A program made the translations under genes and the position numbers. Of a stretch of DNA of 64,000 bases, positions 24,724 through 35,824 are shown in pieces; positions within the stretch are counted from its first letter, which is position 1, and the number at the start of each line of letters is the position of its first letter. The DNA is from Clarireedia homoeocarpa (taxonomy: Eukaryota > Ascomycota > Leotiomycetes > Helotiales > Rutstroemiaceae), in assembly GCA_001465935.1 (NCBI GenBank), contig LNKV01000036.1, forward strand, positions 1 through 64,000, written 5' to 3'. Below the pieces are notes generated by a model that was given only the letters and a program-made list of their open reading frames with translations, was not told where the DNA came from and did no database searches.

Positions 24724-26069
24724 TTTTGTTTGCTATTTGGTTAATTTTTTTCTTTTCTCTTCTCTTTGTGTCACTTTTAAGCTGAACAGTGATCGGAAAG
24801 TTTTTGGAAGGCAAGTCAAATGACTGCTTTGGATTGGATTGATTCGTCTTATGTACACCGGGAAGAGTCTTCGAAGGAAAACGTGCTGGTGTTGGGGTCG
24901 GAGGGAATGGAGAGCGTGTGTGCTTGACGGGAATTGCGGAGAAGAGAAGGTGGTCGAAGGGGAGGAAGTAGGTAGGCTGGATGTGTGTGGTGATTCAACA
25001 AGACCTCTCTTTTCTAGATATCTTGTGAAAAGGATCTGCAGACTCTGTAAAGGGATTTTGGAAGTTGAGGGAGGGCGATGAGTATATCTTTTTTGTGACA
25101 GGAAAAGATATATGATAGAGGTGAAATGGTTGATGAGCTGAAAGATCCTCTGGATAGAAAAGCAGTACTAGGGACCAATCCTCAAACCTTAGGTTCCACC
25201 AACGATCTGGATTTATCGTTGTCTCTTAAATCTCCTTTTTTATCCTTTTCTTTCCTGTCCCCCCTAGTTTGTATCGAGGTCTCAAATGTATGATGCTTGA
25301 CTGCTGCTCGTGCCAGTCTATTGGTGCTTGGTGATCCGCTTCAACAATAGAATGGAAAGTATTTGCAAAATAAAAGCGACAAAGAATCGAGACGCAATAG
25401 ATGCTGAGTAAAAAATTGAAGTCTTAAAAAGATCGCGTAGATCTCTATTTCCCGATTCAATTTTAGTGATATATGCGAAGATAGCTTCGCATCAATTGAT
25501 GGACTGTAGCTAGTCGTCCTATCGAAGTAGATGCAATAGTAGACAGAAGCTGTAGATGGGGGATGTATTGAATGAAAAAGGGGAGAATAAGGAAGAGGTC
25601 AAAACATCCAAAGCAGATGTGGATGAGCTGTTTGTTGAAGTTAACGCAAGTAGAGGTGTAATGTAGGCTACGCGATACTGGAAAGATCTACAATGCGAAG
25701 AGCTCTAGCTTCAGATTTTTGGGTGGCTAGCGTAGAAAATGTTTAAGTTATGCTTGGATATTTCCATGACTAAGTTAGAGCAGTGTGAAAGTTATGTAAG
25801 TTCATACCTAAGGTATCAAGGTATTAAGAATATTGTCTCTCCCTCCTCTCAGACAAGGATCTATCCGTGCGCCATGATCTGCACGTGTTTTCGTTCCAAG
25901 TACGAAACGCGCTACTTGCTTCTCAATATCAGACTCTATCAGTCTGGAATTCTAAAAGGAGAGATCCACAGGTATCCTTGGAAGGGATTTCTCGGTTTTG
26001 ACCTCAATCGAGTATCCCGAACGAACAAGGAAACAAACAAAGGACTTTCTAAACAATCGGTCCTCATCG
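24724..26069. other. Divergent promoter region between KH protein and CENP-K genes
   Basis: 1.35 kb between two genes transcribed away from each other; it holds both promoters and 5' UTRs. A CT-rich stretch directly precedes the KH start codon (reading the minus strand as AG/AAA-rich leader). Short frames (for example 24839-25081 or 25739-26080) show no domain and are not annotated. Confidence 0.6.
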
Positions 26070-27200
26070 ATGGATATTGACCAAGAAGAAGAACCACGTG
26101 TGTCTTCCTCGACCTACACAGCACATCTCGACCAAACACTCAAGGATCTCCAAGACAGAGTCAAAGAGCAAGAGCTTGTGCTCCAAGAAGTGAGTGTTTG
26201 TTTCATACCCCTTAATATTTCACCACCCTGCATATCGAGTTGCGTTAACAAATTCGACCAGCTCCGAGCAAACGCCCCAACACCACCTGACTCCACTCTT
26301 CTTCCGCCACAAGATTTGCGGACAAAGCTTTCCCACATTCTCGCCCACAAAGAAGCCTACCAATCCATCCTCTCCACCCCACCATACCTTCCCCCCGCCA
26401 ACTCACCCCTCCCCGCCCTCCTCGCCTACCGTACCACCCTCAGTACCCTCCAAGAAACCAACTCCCACATCCCCACCCTCACCCAAACCCTCCACACAAC
26501 CCTTGGCCACCTCTCCACCGCCCAATCGCACCTCAACTCCGCCCAAGCTATCTCCTCCAGCCTGCAAACCCGCATCCTTTCCCTCCAGCAGGAGATCCAC
26601 CAAAAAACACAAAAGACCCCGTCCCAAGTAGCTTCTGATCTCCGAGCCGCTTTTAAGCAAGGAAAGCGCAACTATGATGCTTCGACCAGTAAACTGGTCC
26701 GCGCATTCAATGAATTCATCGACGGATACTTATCACTCATGCTTGCGGCGGAAGAGCTAGGCGGGCCGATTGTGGGCGACATGATGGACGTGACGCCTGC
26801 TGTGCTAGCGGTAGGGTTTAACGCGCAAGGAAGGCCGAAAAGGACGCGTGACGGGAAGGATAAGGAGCGGATGAGTGGGCTTGGGAGACAGAGGCGGATT
26901 GATGAGATATGGGGTACTGATCCACGTGGCGGCGATGGCGAAGATGGGGAGCGAGAAAGAGACAGGGATGAGGATGGAGGTTGGGATGAGCGAACAGCAG
27001 CAGCAGCCGAGATGCGTGATTTAGCCGAGCAACTGTTGAATGCTTTATTGGAGAAAGATGAAACCGGCACGGATGGGTTCATAGAGATCAAGAAGGAGAC
27101 TGCTGCTGTGAGGTTCTTAGTCCGGAGCAAGGTTGCGCAGTTCCATTTCAAGGATGCACGACGCTTAAGGTTGGTGGATTTTGAGAAGGATATTGAATGA
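26070..27200 (+). CDS. CENP-K homologue (inner kinetochore, CCAN/Sim4 complex)
   Basis: Exons 26070-26189 and 26262-27200 give 352 aa. The 72-bp intron (GTGAGT...GACCAG) has no stop and a length divisible by three, so it could be mistaken for coding. I chose the ATG at 26070 (MDIDQEEEP) because the upstream in-frame ATG at 25998 adds an unlikely tail. The chain has an N-terminal heptad region, a long coiled coil (about residues 60-200), a basic/acidic linker, and a C-terminal block with EMRDLAEQLLNALLE and then KVAQFHFKDARRLRLVDFEK. That block matches the C-terminal signature of CENP-K (EMLEIL...GIALRHPEDPTRIRLEAF in the human protein). CENP-K acts with CENP-H/I/M at the centromere. Recognition rests on this end and the coiled coil. 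Confidence 0.75.
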   Translation: MDIDQEEEPRVSSSTYTAHLDQTLKDLQDRVKEQELVLQEVSVCFIPLNISPPCISSCVNKFDQLRANAPTPPDSTLLPPQDLRTKLSHILAHKEAYQSILSTPPYLPPANSPLPALLAYRTTLSTLQETNSHIPTLTQTLHTTLGHLSTAQSHLNSAQAISSSLQTRILSLQQEIHQKTQKTPSQVASDLRAAFKQGKRNYDASTSKLVRAFNEFIDGYLSLMLAAEELGGPIVGDMMDVTPAVLAVGFNAQGRPKRTRDGKDKERMSGLGRQRRIDEIWGTDPRGGDGEDGERERDRDEDGGWDERTAAAAEMRDLAEQLLNALLEKDETGTDGFIEIKKETAAVRFLVRSKVAQFHFKDARRLRLVDFEKDIE

Positions 27201-27710
27201 TTACTTTATATAATTGCCATGCACTGCTATACACTGCTGTGTCTTTCATGTAGTCTCTGCTCACTTATCACAGCAAGAGCCCATTAGACAAGCAAGAATA
27301 ACTTATATATTGACCAAACAAACGAATCAGACTTCCCAATTTTGAACCAAACAGAAAAGAGTGCCTACAAAAACGCCTCAATATAAATTTTTTTAATTTT
27401 GTGATTCCTCCCCCAACCATGCCCTACCCTACAAGAGACCTTATGTAGAAGAAAGTTTGATATGAACAGCCCTGCACTGCCAAAAAAGAACTAACAAAGA
27501 AAACAAAAACTTGTGACCTAGGTATAGAAAATGAAACACTTCAAGTAAAATCGCACGACCGCGGGCAACAAAGTTCAAATGTGACCATTTAATACCACCA
27601 CCCTTCCCAATCATCATTCAAATGTTGGTAGGGAACGCCACCCATTTCCTTGTAAACGCCGAACAAGATCATTAATATGACTCAAGGAAATATCCACCGT
27701 ATAAAGCTCC
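27201..27710. other. Convergent intergenic region
   Basis: 510 bp between the 3' ends of the CENP-K and Nif1-like genes; it contains AT-rich 3' UTR-like sequence. No other feature. Confidence 0.65.
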
Positions 27711-30393
27711 CTATTTTGCCCGACCAAAGATATGCCTTTTATGTTTATTACCACCCTTTTTACCAGGAGAATCTCCTTGCTTTTCTTCTTCGTCTTCATC
27801 GTACTTGGACTTGTAGATCCTATAATCCGTTAGATACGTCTGATAAGTCCAAACAGTCGAGAACTTACCAGCTGTTGCCGATCATACTAATACCCTTCGC
27901 CTCCGCCATACGATAGAACCTCGCGCTCTTCTTCAGGTCCTTCTTGCAGCCTACACCTTGAGCATAGCAGAAGCCAGCCTCGGCCAGAGCATCGCCATCA
28001 CCCCAAGCTGTCTGATATTAGCCGTTGTTCACACCATTTGTATTTAAATGAAACTTACATCCAGCAATTTCAAAGCATCTCAAAGCGAGGACTTTATCTT
28101 GCTCAATACCCCAACCATTCATGTGGCTAACCCCAAGTTCATATATGCTCAAGGCAAACTGTGCTTTCCTGGTCTTCCTTTCCACAATATCCACATTCTT
28201 GCCATCCTTTAACAAATCCTCATCGTCGGCTACCTCAAGACTAGCAGAATCGGCGGCCTTTCTTAGCCAAGCCACACCTTCCTTCTGGTTTGGTCGCATT
28301 CCCCAGCCATGACGGCAAGCAAGAGCATACAAAAGCATGCCCGTGGGATGGTTTTGTCGGGCGGCAAGACGCAAATGATAAGTAGACTTGGTAAGAGCCC
28401 CCGCTTCATGGTACTCAATGGCTTTAGAAACATGTTCTTCTCCAGACAGCTCCGCAGATGGGGCCAATGAGTGTTGAGATTTAGGCTTAATAGTGGCATT
28501 AGATGAGGCAGCTGACGGTGCACGATCATTCGGTGCTCCGTCTCTGTGCAAGGAGGGAGGCGCCTCAAATGGTGATGCTAGAACAGGGTCTGTTAGGCTT
28601 CGCCCTCGTTCTGCGGGCGTCGGTCCAGGAGTCAATGAACCATGCTCAAGAGAAGGACGAGTTTGAGTGAGCTCTGGTCTAGATGAAGTCGATGGTCGAG
28701 ATGGAGGTGATGGAGGAGGTCCACCCTCAACTTCTTGAGCATTACTGGACGAGACGGGTTGCTCCCATACAGATTGTGATTGCGGTTGGTTTTCCTGGAA
28801 TATTGCGGAGTTACGTTGCAACATCTTGCCCCTAGGCAGGGAGAACTTTGAGTATACATAGGATGGAGCAGCACCTTCAGCAAAATTGTTATCAGGGAAG
28901 CCGTCACCATTCATGCTGACAGGGGTATGGGCAGTATCATCCGTGAGTATGAACGATGGTTGGCTATCTGAAGATGCCTGCCGTGAGGGTGCTGTTTTAG
29001 GCGTCTCAGAAGGATGATTACTTGACCTACTTATAGGACGGGAGAAGTTGAAGGCAGGTCGTGGTAGACGGGTGCCACCAATAGAAATTTCGGAGCTTAC
29101 TGATGGTGACCGGAACATCGCAGGAGTCAACGATGGAGAATTGGGTGACGTTGAATAAGCACTGGTTGAAGATAGCTTGCGCTGAGGGGAGTTTGGGCCC
29201 ATGGAATGTTCATCATCAGAGCTTTCTACAGACATTGATCTAGGACTAGGGGCGCGTGGTCCAAAGGGCGATCGGGGAGGCGCCAGAGCTCTAGGACCAA
29301 AGCCACCTACAGCCAAGGATCCATCTGGTGCTTTCAGAGCACGTTGGCGTAGGGATTCTGTACTTGGACGAGATGGGGCATCGGAAGGGGATCTACCCGG
29401 TCTGGGCGAGCGCGGGCCTCGGTATGGTGAGCCAGAAGGGGAGTCGATTAGTCGGGGAGAGATCCGCCCCTGGTGGGGGGCAGAAGGTGAGCGTTCTGGT
29501 CGAGGTGAACGCCCTTCATGCGGCACAGATGGTGAGCGTTCTGGTCGTGGTTGCTGAGGGTTAGAGGTTGAGCGATCGAATCTAGGTGACCGACTTTGAT
29601 GAGGGGCAGAAGGAGACCGCGCTGGTCGAGGATCAGGACGCCCAGACTGTAGCGCAGCAGGGTATTGTCTTGACCGGGGTGGGCTCTCTCGATATTGCTC
29701 ATCGGAAGGCGATTTTGCTGGTAGCGGCGACGCTCGTCCACGGTATGGCGCATCTATAGGAGATTGAGCAGGGGTACCTTGAGGCTCGCCTTGTGGTGAT
29801 CGGTGACCATGGTCTATAGATGCTGGCGAAAGCTCTCTCCTTGCTCCAAAGAAACCTTGTTGTTCCGAGCGACTGGCAGGACTCCTGCCCCTAGAATCTT
29901 CCTCGTCCTCTTCATCCTCACTGGCGCCCTCGCGAATGTTGTCGTTAGCAGGTTCGAACTTAGACGCAGGCTCAGTGGGCATCTCTCCAAGTTGAGGATA
30001 TACCGAAACTGGTCTGAATAGCGGCGCCTCGACCTCGGTTTTTTGTCCACGGGTTTCGCCAGCAGGAGAGGGAGGCGAGATGTCTGTCCGCTCAGAAGAG
30101 GCCGAACGGAAGAAACCAGATCTATTCTGACCCAACGAATTTGCGATTGCAAGAGGTGGTAGTCTGCTCATGCGCCTTCCTCCTTGCGCACTTTCTGTCA
30201 ATTGCTTTGCCAGAAGTCGACTTTGCGCGGCAAACGCATCCAAGGGCGAAAGCTCCGGCGGAATTTCTCCCACAAGATGTAGCCTGGGTGATGGCAATGC
30301 TCGAGGGGATGGGAGCGCGCTGCTGACATTGCTCAGTGGTCCATGGGAGTGTGACCGGAGGTCAATGAAAGTTGGTCTGTTGTTATTCGGCAT
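27711..30393 (-). CDS. Nif1/Dsf2-like Sel1-repeat protein
   Basis: Exons 30393-28059, 28007-27869 and 27819-27711 join in frame to 860 aa. Choosing the acceptor CAGACAG rather than the earlier CAG is needed to keep the frame. Residues 1-640 are mostly disordered: Ser/Pro/Arg-rich, with repeated R-SPS/A-P-H-Q blocks (about residues 235-370). The C-terminal part (about 645-825) has Sel1-type repeats: AIEYHEAGALTKSTYHLRLA, MLLYALACRHGWG, AQFALSIYELGVSHMNGWG and, from exon 2, ALAEAGFCYAQGVGCKKD. The tail is Lys-rich and ends RHIFGRAK. This layout is that of fungal proteins named for fission yeast Nif1, which binds and inhibits the Nim1 kinase and so delays mitosis, and budding yeast Dsf2. Function here is inferred from that family. 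Confidence 0.82.
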
Positions 30394-31260
30394 GTCTGCG
30401 TGTGGCCAAGAGCCTCTCTATCAATCTCAATATATTCCTTCTCTCGCAGAATTCGCAGATATGGCGAGGGGTTATGATGTAACCGATGGCACGATCGCGG
30501 TCCCCTTACTCGACGACTTTATAATTTTCGAGGCATAAAACGTTGTGGCTGCAGAATAGACGTTGAGTATGTATCAGCGACTAAGGTGGTTGTTAGTGAA
30601 TCGGGGCGCAGTTAAACGACCTTGTGGATGTTGGGTCTGGGCGGCAGAGGTTGATGCGAAAGAAGCGCGATAAAGTAAGGAGATGGTGACGGGCCGTGTG
30701 TAAGAGTCTAGAGGACGGGAAAGAATTGAAACTGGTGAAGGAATGGTGCCGATCGAGCAATTGAATGGAATTGAAGTAGTTTAAACGTTGTGGTCTGCTT
30801 GTAAAGTGTCTAGATGACCGAGCGCACAGGATTGATTCGATAGAGCGCCGGTACGGTAAATTAGAGAAAACGGTTCCGACCGAGGTGGTGAATAGATGAC
30901 AGGCTCCGAATAGAGAATAGCATAGGACAGGACAGGTAGTAAGTAGGCCCAGTAGGATGTCGTCGTCGAGAGGTTTAATTGGCGGCAGACATCACTGACA
31001 GAGAGTCTTGCAAATGTTGAAGTACTTTCCCGCTAGGTAGATAGTAGTCATTGTCTGCAGTTTCCTTTTTGCCGTTGCCGCTGGTAATTTCCTCCTCACT
31101 CCAGAGCTGTTCCTTTTCGTCGATTGTGTGCGAATGTGTGAGAAATAGTTGCCCGGGATGCAGTGGCTACAGATAGTCGTAGCACAGTTTAGCCCGAAAG
31201 GGATACGACAAATTTCTTGAGAATACGGGGTTTTCTGAAGAAGAAGAAGAAGATGAAAAA

Positions 31261-31330
31261 GATGAACAGATGAACAGACGAACAGACGAACAGACGAACA
31301 GACGAACAGACGAACAGATGAACAGATGAA
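31261..31330 (+). repeat. 8-bp minisatellite, unit GACGAACA/GATGAACA
   Basis: Eight complete units and one partial: two GATGAACA, five GACGAACA, one GATGAACA, then GATGAA. It lies upstream of the Nif1-like gene start. Confidence 0.95.
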
Positions 31331-31644
31331 AAAGTGACCGAGTGACCGAGTGACAGCCCTACTGCGAAGGAAAGGTAAGAAGAAGCAAAAGAGAAGAAGA
31401 GGAAGAAGGCCAAAACAACCAACAGCCTTCCCTCTTTGAAAAATAAATTGTTAGGCGAATTGAACAGAAAAACGAACCAGAATTGAAAGAGAAGGAGAAC
31501 GACGGAATCACATTGGACGAACGCACATTAGGCGTGGGCTTGGGCTTGGGGGGGGGGTGGTAAGATCAAGTGCAAGTGCAAGTGCCAAGAGCCAAAACGG
31601 AGTATCAGAAGTTCGTTCCAACCTACTCGAGCATACCCAGCTTG

Positions 31645-31791
31645 CTAGATACATAGATACATACATAGATACATAGATACATACATAGATACATACATAC
31701 ATATATAGATAGATAGATACATACATACATACATACATACATACATACATACACACATACATACATACATACACACATACATACATACATA
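31645..31791 (+). repeat. Tetranucleotide microsatellite (CATA/GATA)
   Basis: About 147 bp of ATAC/ATAG units, mixed at the left side, pure CATA in the middle with two CACA interruptions. The Tyr/Val/Cys-rich frames on the minus strand (31508-31919) are only this repeat translated. Confidence 0.95.
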
Positions 31792-32226
31792 TCACAGGTC
31801 ACAAGAGAATACTTTGTAATAAGTAATAAGCCAAGATCCATCTCCTCAATTGACCTACCACCTGCCACCTGCCACCTACCCGCTTCCACTTCCCTTCCAC
31901 TTCCACTTCCACTTGACAAGAAAAACTCCTATAAATATCTCGAGGCTCTTACAAAGTATTCATTTTCCTCCTCTCTCCACCCTTTCAGATGCTGGCGTGA
32001 TTAAATCATATTTCCCATTCGTCAATTGAAACCCATTTTGATGAGAAAAAGGGTGGAGAACGAGCAGGAGCTAGAGGGAGAAAGTGGGCAGAGTGGAGTT
32101 TAAGGGGGCTGTTGCTTGCTGCCGTTCCTGGCTAGAACGCCTTTGGAAGCCTTTTTTTTTCGTACCGTAGACGCCACAGGGGTTCGGGCTTTGGTGAGGG
32201 TGTGCGCATGACTTTTGATTGTTGGA

Positions 32227-32273
32227 ATTCCCGAACATAGGCACTTCTCTTCGTCGTACCTATGTTCGGGAAT
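32227..32273. repeat. Perfect 15-bp inverted repeat, 17-nt loop
   Basis: ATTCCCGAACATAGG (32227-32241) and CCTATGTTCGGGAAT (32259-32273) are exact reverse complements. Transcribed in either direction, the segment would fold to a stable hairpin. Role unknown. Confidence 0.9.
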
Positions 32274-33046
32274 CTCGACAGCTCATTGATCCATTCATTC
32301 ATTACTAGAGTAATAGATAGCTGCCCGCTGCCAGAACTTCTCTCCGTCACTTGAGATCGCTTGAGACCCCAATCTCCAAGATTGAAGCTAGAAGCTAGAA
32401 GGATTGAAGGAGAGATTCTTCATTTCTTCTCTGTACATCTCCTCCCCTCCCCAATCTCCGCTTCTCGCGAGGCAATAACTTAACTGCTACTAGCCTGCTG
32501 CATCAACATGGAAAAAGAATCCCGGTGGTGTCACCCATCGGTGTCACCCATCGCTATCACCCGTCCCTGCAGAAATCACGGTCACGACCTTTCTACCCCG
32601 GATTCCTAGGGGTCTATTACGCGCATACGGCACTGTCGGTTTGTGGCCTCGGACGATGCTTATTGATCCGGCTTTCCTTCCTCCCTCCTCTTACGTACCT
32701 CCGTACGTTCCTCTTTTGAGTCAACCATGAAACACCATCTACTCCTTGGTCTGTCAGATCATCCTGTTCATCCTGGCCAAGTAAAGCCGAGCTACTTGGC
32801 GAGATGGATGACGATACCGCTTCTCCGTTTCACGTATTCACATCAGATGCTTACCCATAGACCAGTACTTGGTACATTGAAGCGCTTCCCTCTCCAAGTA
32901 GCTCATTTGTAATGGTTTTTTTTTTTTTTTTTTTGCATTCCCTTCCAGATCCTACCTAATAATCAATATACAAATCCTCGGAACTCCAACCCATAATCAA
33001 CCCATAATAATGTCTGGCCCATAAATACGCATTTTTATCTTTTACG

Positions 33047-34529
33047 TTACAGATTCTTCGAATGCATTTTCTTTAATCTGGTTGCTCCCTCATACACTCC
33101 ACGGTCGACCGCCGCAGCAACTGTCAATGTACCTCCAACAATAGCACATAGACCCGTTAAGAATCCCGCCAGTGTCTTCGTTCGTTCTTCACGGTTGATA
33201 ACCTTCATTGGTGAGATATCCTATTCATGAATTAGCAATCTCCCAGATATCCAGACGTGTAGTAAGACTTACATAAGAGAAGAAGACGCCTGGAATTCCG
33301 CCCCGCGAATGCAATTTCTCCTTGTGACCTTCGGCAGAATCATCGCCACCATTCAGACTTCGGCGATGACTTGTGACAGAATATTGGTGAGTCTCAATAC
33401 TTCCATCTTCCAAGTGGCCGTATGCTCCAATATCCACACTGGCATCATGTGGCGGGCTGTTCCAATTTTGATGTTCCCAGCCCAGAGGGAGGTAAGATGT
33501 TGAGACAACCTTGACAAAATACATAAAGTTGTATGCAGCTTCATGTGTAATTTGCTCGGTGTTGTCAAGAGGATTCAAGTGATGGGTAGTCCATGGCAGC
33601 AAAGAGCTTGCACCCAACTTCTCCGTAACCTGCTTTGGGAGCTCGGGACCGAATCGCAGATGGTGGATCTGGTGCGAGAATACATGGCCTCCTGGAACTG
33701 GGGTGTCAAAGTAGTTGTTAAGGTCATGAACGTGCATGTTTCCGCTGGTGAAACTACGCCCAGGAGCAATGTGGAAGTTTCCGACCACCTTATTCACCCG
33801 AATACTGCCCTCAATGCGACAACCCTCTTTGCGTTGTTCATCCAGTCGTTCGCCATAATGTTCACGTTGACATTGTTCCACATTTTCTCCTCTACCGAAA
33901 GCCCATGATTGTGACGCATATGCCTCTCGTACTTCGTCGCAAGTATTACAGCAACCTGGTTTCTTCGCGCTTGCAGGAGGGACCGCGCCGTAACAACCAC
34001 CACAGTAATCAGGATCGAGATGCGTCGCTTCGTTATCCGGATGGTGTCTGCATTTCCATTAGTCGCAAATCGGGGGTCAGACAACGCAGAACATACAATT
34101 CCAGAGCCTTAATATCAATAACCCCACCACCTTCTTCCTGAGGTGCTAGTCTGACCTTGCTTACTCCGTGCATGACTCCAGTTTGCTGTTCTCCGGAAAC
34201 GTCCATCACGTCCAGTGTCAAGAGCTCACATGGGATTTTGGGAAAAGTGATGTTAAGATGAATTTCCATCTTTTCTCCTGAAGAGAACAATCAGCACTCA
34301 ATGGTATCAATATTAAGATAATATACTTTAACGAACCTCTTCCTTTGTCAACTACTAATTCTGGGTGTACTACCACCCTTCTGTAATCCGCCCATTCTCC
34401 AAGCGTCAGGTACAGAACAATCAGCAGTGAAGCTATTGTAACAATTCCTCCCGAAGTTGTGCGCACGCGTGCTTCGTCGACAGTTTTTGTAAAGGCATCG
34501 AGTCTTGTAAAACGAGATTTCGCAGGCAT
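33047..34529 (-). CDS. ERV46: Erv46 (ERGIC3-like) COPII vesicle cargo receptor subunit
   Basis: Exons 34529-34337, 34277-34097, 34047-33273 and 33220-33047 join in frame to 440 aa, the family length. Start MPAKSRFTRLDAFTKT is close to the yeast start. A first membrane segment (about residues 28-45) is followed by VVHPELVVDKGRG and a luminal region. Luminal cysteines are kept: DPDYCGGCYG, GCCNTC, EQCQREHY, EGCR. Further blocks: GNFHIAPGRSF, IHHLRFG, RGGIPGVFF, then SPMKVINREE and a second membrane segment (about 400-423), ending KKMHSKNL. In yeast Erv46 pairs with Erv41, cycles between ER and Golgi, and retrieves ER residents. Intron 1 uses a GTTCGT donor, needed for the frame. Confidence 0.95.
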
Positions 34530-35824
34530 ATTGGCTTAATGGAGCTTGTGTGAATAAAGGAATTGAGTGTGGGCGGAAGATCCAACAAGCAGCTGCGTAG
34601 CCTTGCGGCGTTGAATCGAATTGAGGAGGGGGGTGCTTTCAAGAAGACATAAATATAGAAAATATGGGAATTCCAAGGAATCGAAATGCAATTGAATTGT
34701 GAGAAGATAATCAAAGTCGTTGGATATATGTAAATGTGAAAGAAATATCACAGACTCTGCAGAAGTACCAAATAAGAGCAAAGGCAGGAATTATCTAAAG
34801 TTGTTCAATTCAATATAATTTACTTGAGGACAGCTTGCAAAGGATTTGGATCTCGGCTTTCGCTGAGCTCTGTCCGGCAGCGTAGCCGCATCGCCCGTGC
34901 GCCATAAACTTCGTGCACGTACCCGCGTACTGTACCTTGCAGGGGTTTCTTACGCGTTCAGACTTACACAGACCAAGAGATGCAGAAGTGAAGAGGCTCC
35001 ATAGTGCTGTGTGATATGTGATACTTGTGATACTTGTGATATTGTCATGTTATTGTGCAAACGAAGTGAAGAACTGGGTTCCAATCCGGTTTGGGCCCAG
35101 ACTGTCCCTGCTGGCTGCGGTCTTACTTCAGGAAACGCCACACGTGTCTGGAAGCAGAGACAAAAGACACATAGAGGGGGGTGGAAGCAAAGCACTGATC
35201 CCAGCACAGATTTTGTGGATATATAGTGACTCAGCTCTATTGCATGCGAAACCTCCCTCGCCAGCCGCCGGGTGCTTTCACGTGCTTCTTTACTCACTGG
35301 GCTTTTCGGTGACTGCAGAAGTGGGCTATCGGGCTATCGGGCTATCGGGCTATCGGGCTATCGGGCTATCGGTAACTTATGGATATGCGGAAGAGATGAT
35401 TCACAGTCAAGTGGAAAATCAGGCACTCACTTATGCACTGCATCCATCAGCTTAGGCCAATGGGCGACCGCATCCGACTACGAGACGCTTCAACCTTGCT
35501 TATATAATCAAATATTTAATCCCTGCTCAAAAACGCTCTTTGTCCTTCCATCATCATAACCACAACCCGAATAAATGATAAATGTCACACAACGACTCTT
35601 CTTCCAACTTCTCGACAATCTTTTGTTATTATAAAATTCCTCGTCGCTTTCTTTCAAATCTCGCTAGTTGATCACAATATCTCATTCTAAGAAGAGACTA
35701 TTCATTTGCGGGACCATCTGTTTCCAACACCATCTGTGCCGCATCTTCGCACATTACCTGCGATTGTCAATCTTGATATTTTATACTTACAACTATTGCC
35801 TTCGCTAGGAATAACGACCTGAAT
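34530..35824. other. Divergent promoter region between Erv46 and Mex67 genes
   Basis: 1.3 kb serving both promoters. It includes an 8-bp tandem repeat at 35323-35370. Several small frames overlap here without support. A sequence near 35077 (GGTTCCAATCC) resembles a tRNA B box but has no matching acceptor stem or A box. Confidence 0.6.
35323..35370 (+). repeat. 8-bp tandem repeat GGGCTATC, six copies
   Basis: Six exact copies in a row. They lie about 450 bp upstream of the Mex67 start codon, in the shared promoter region. Confidence 0.95.

Larger units (their letters stand above)
30394..33046. other. Long intergenic region with simple repeats and a hairpin
   Basis: 2.65 kb between two minus-strand genes. 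The first part is the promoter and probably long 5' UTR of the Nif1-like gene (many short repeats, no convincing frame); the last part is the 3' region of the Erv46 gene. It contains an 8-bp minisatellite (31261-31330), a tetranucleotide array (31645-31791), a 15-bp perfect inverted repeat (32227-32273) and a 19-T run (32916-32934). Confidence 0.65.

Noticed and set aside
25998..26069. Upstream ATG at 25998 as start of CENP-K
   Set aside because: It adds a 24-residue basic tail unlike family N-termini, while the ATG at 26070 begins a typical acidic N-terminus.
26403..27151. Minus-strand frames of 81-159 codons over CENP-K
   Set aside because: Shadow frames of the CENP-K coding sequence; the plus-strand protein has family signature and a valid intron.
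31261..31330. Regular repeats considered as a CRISPR array
   Set aside because: Units are 8 bp, directly adjacent with no spacers, in a eukaryotic genome; this is a minisatellite.
31508..31919. Tyr/Val/Cys/Met-rich frames of 95-98 codons
   Set aside because: They are translations of the CATA microsatellite.
35077..35087. tRNA B-box-like sequence GGTTCCAATCC (a similar one near 38088)
   Set aside because: It differs from the B box at a fixed base and no A box, anticodon arm or acceptor stem can be paired around it.
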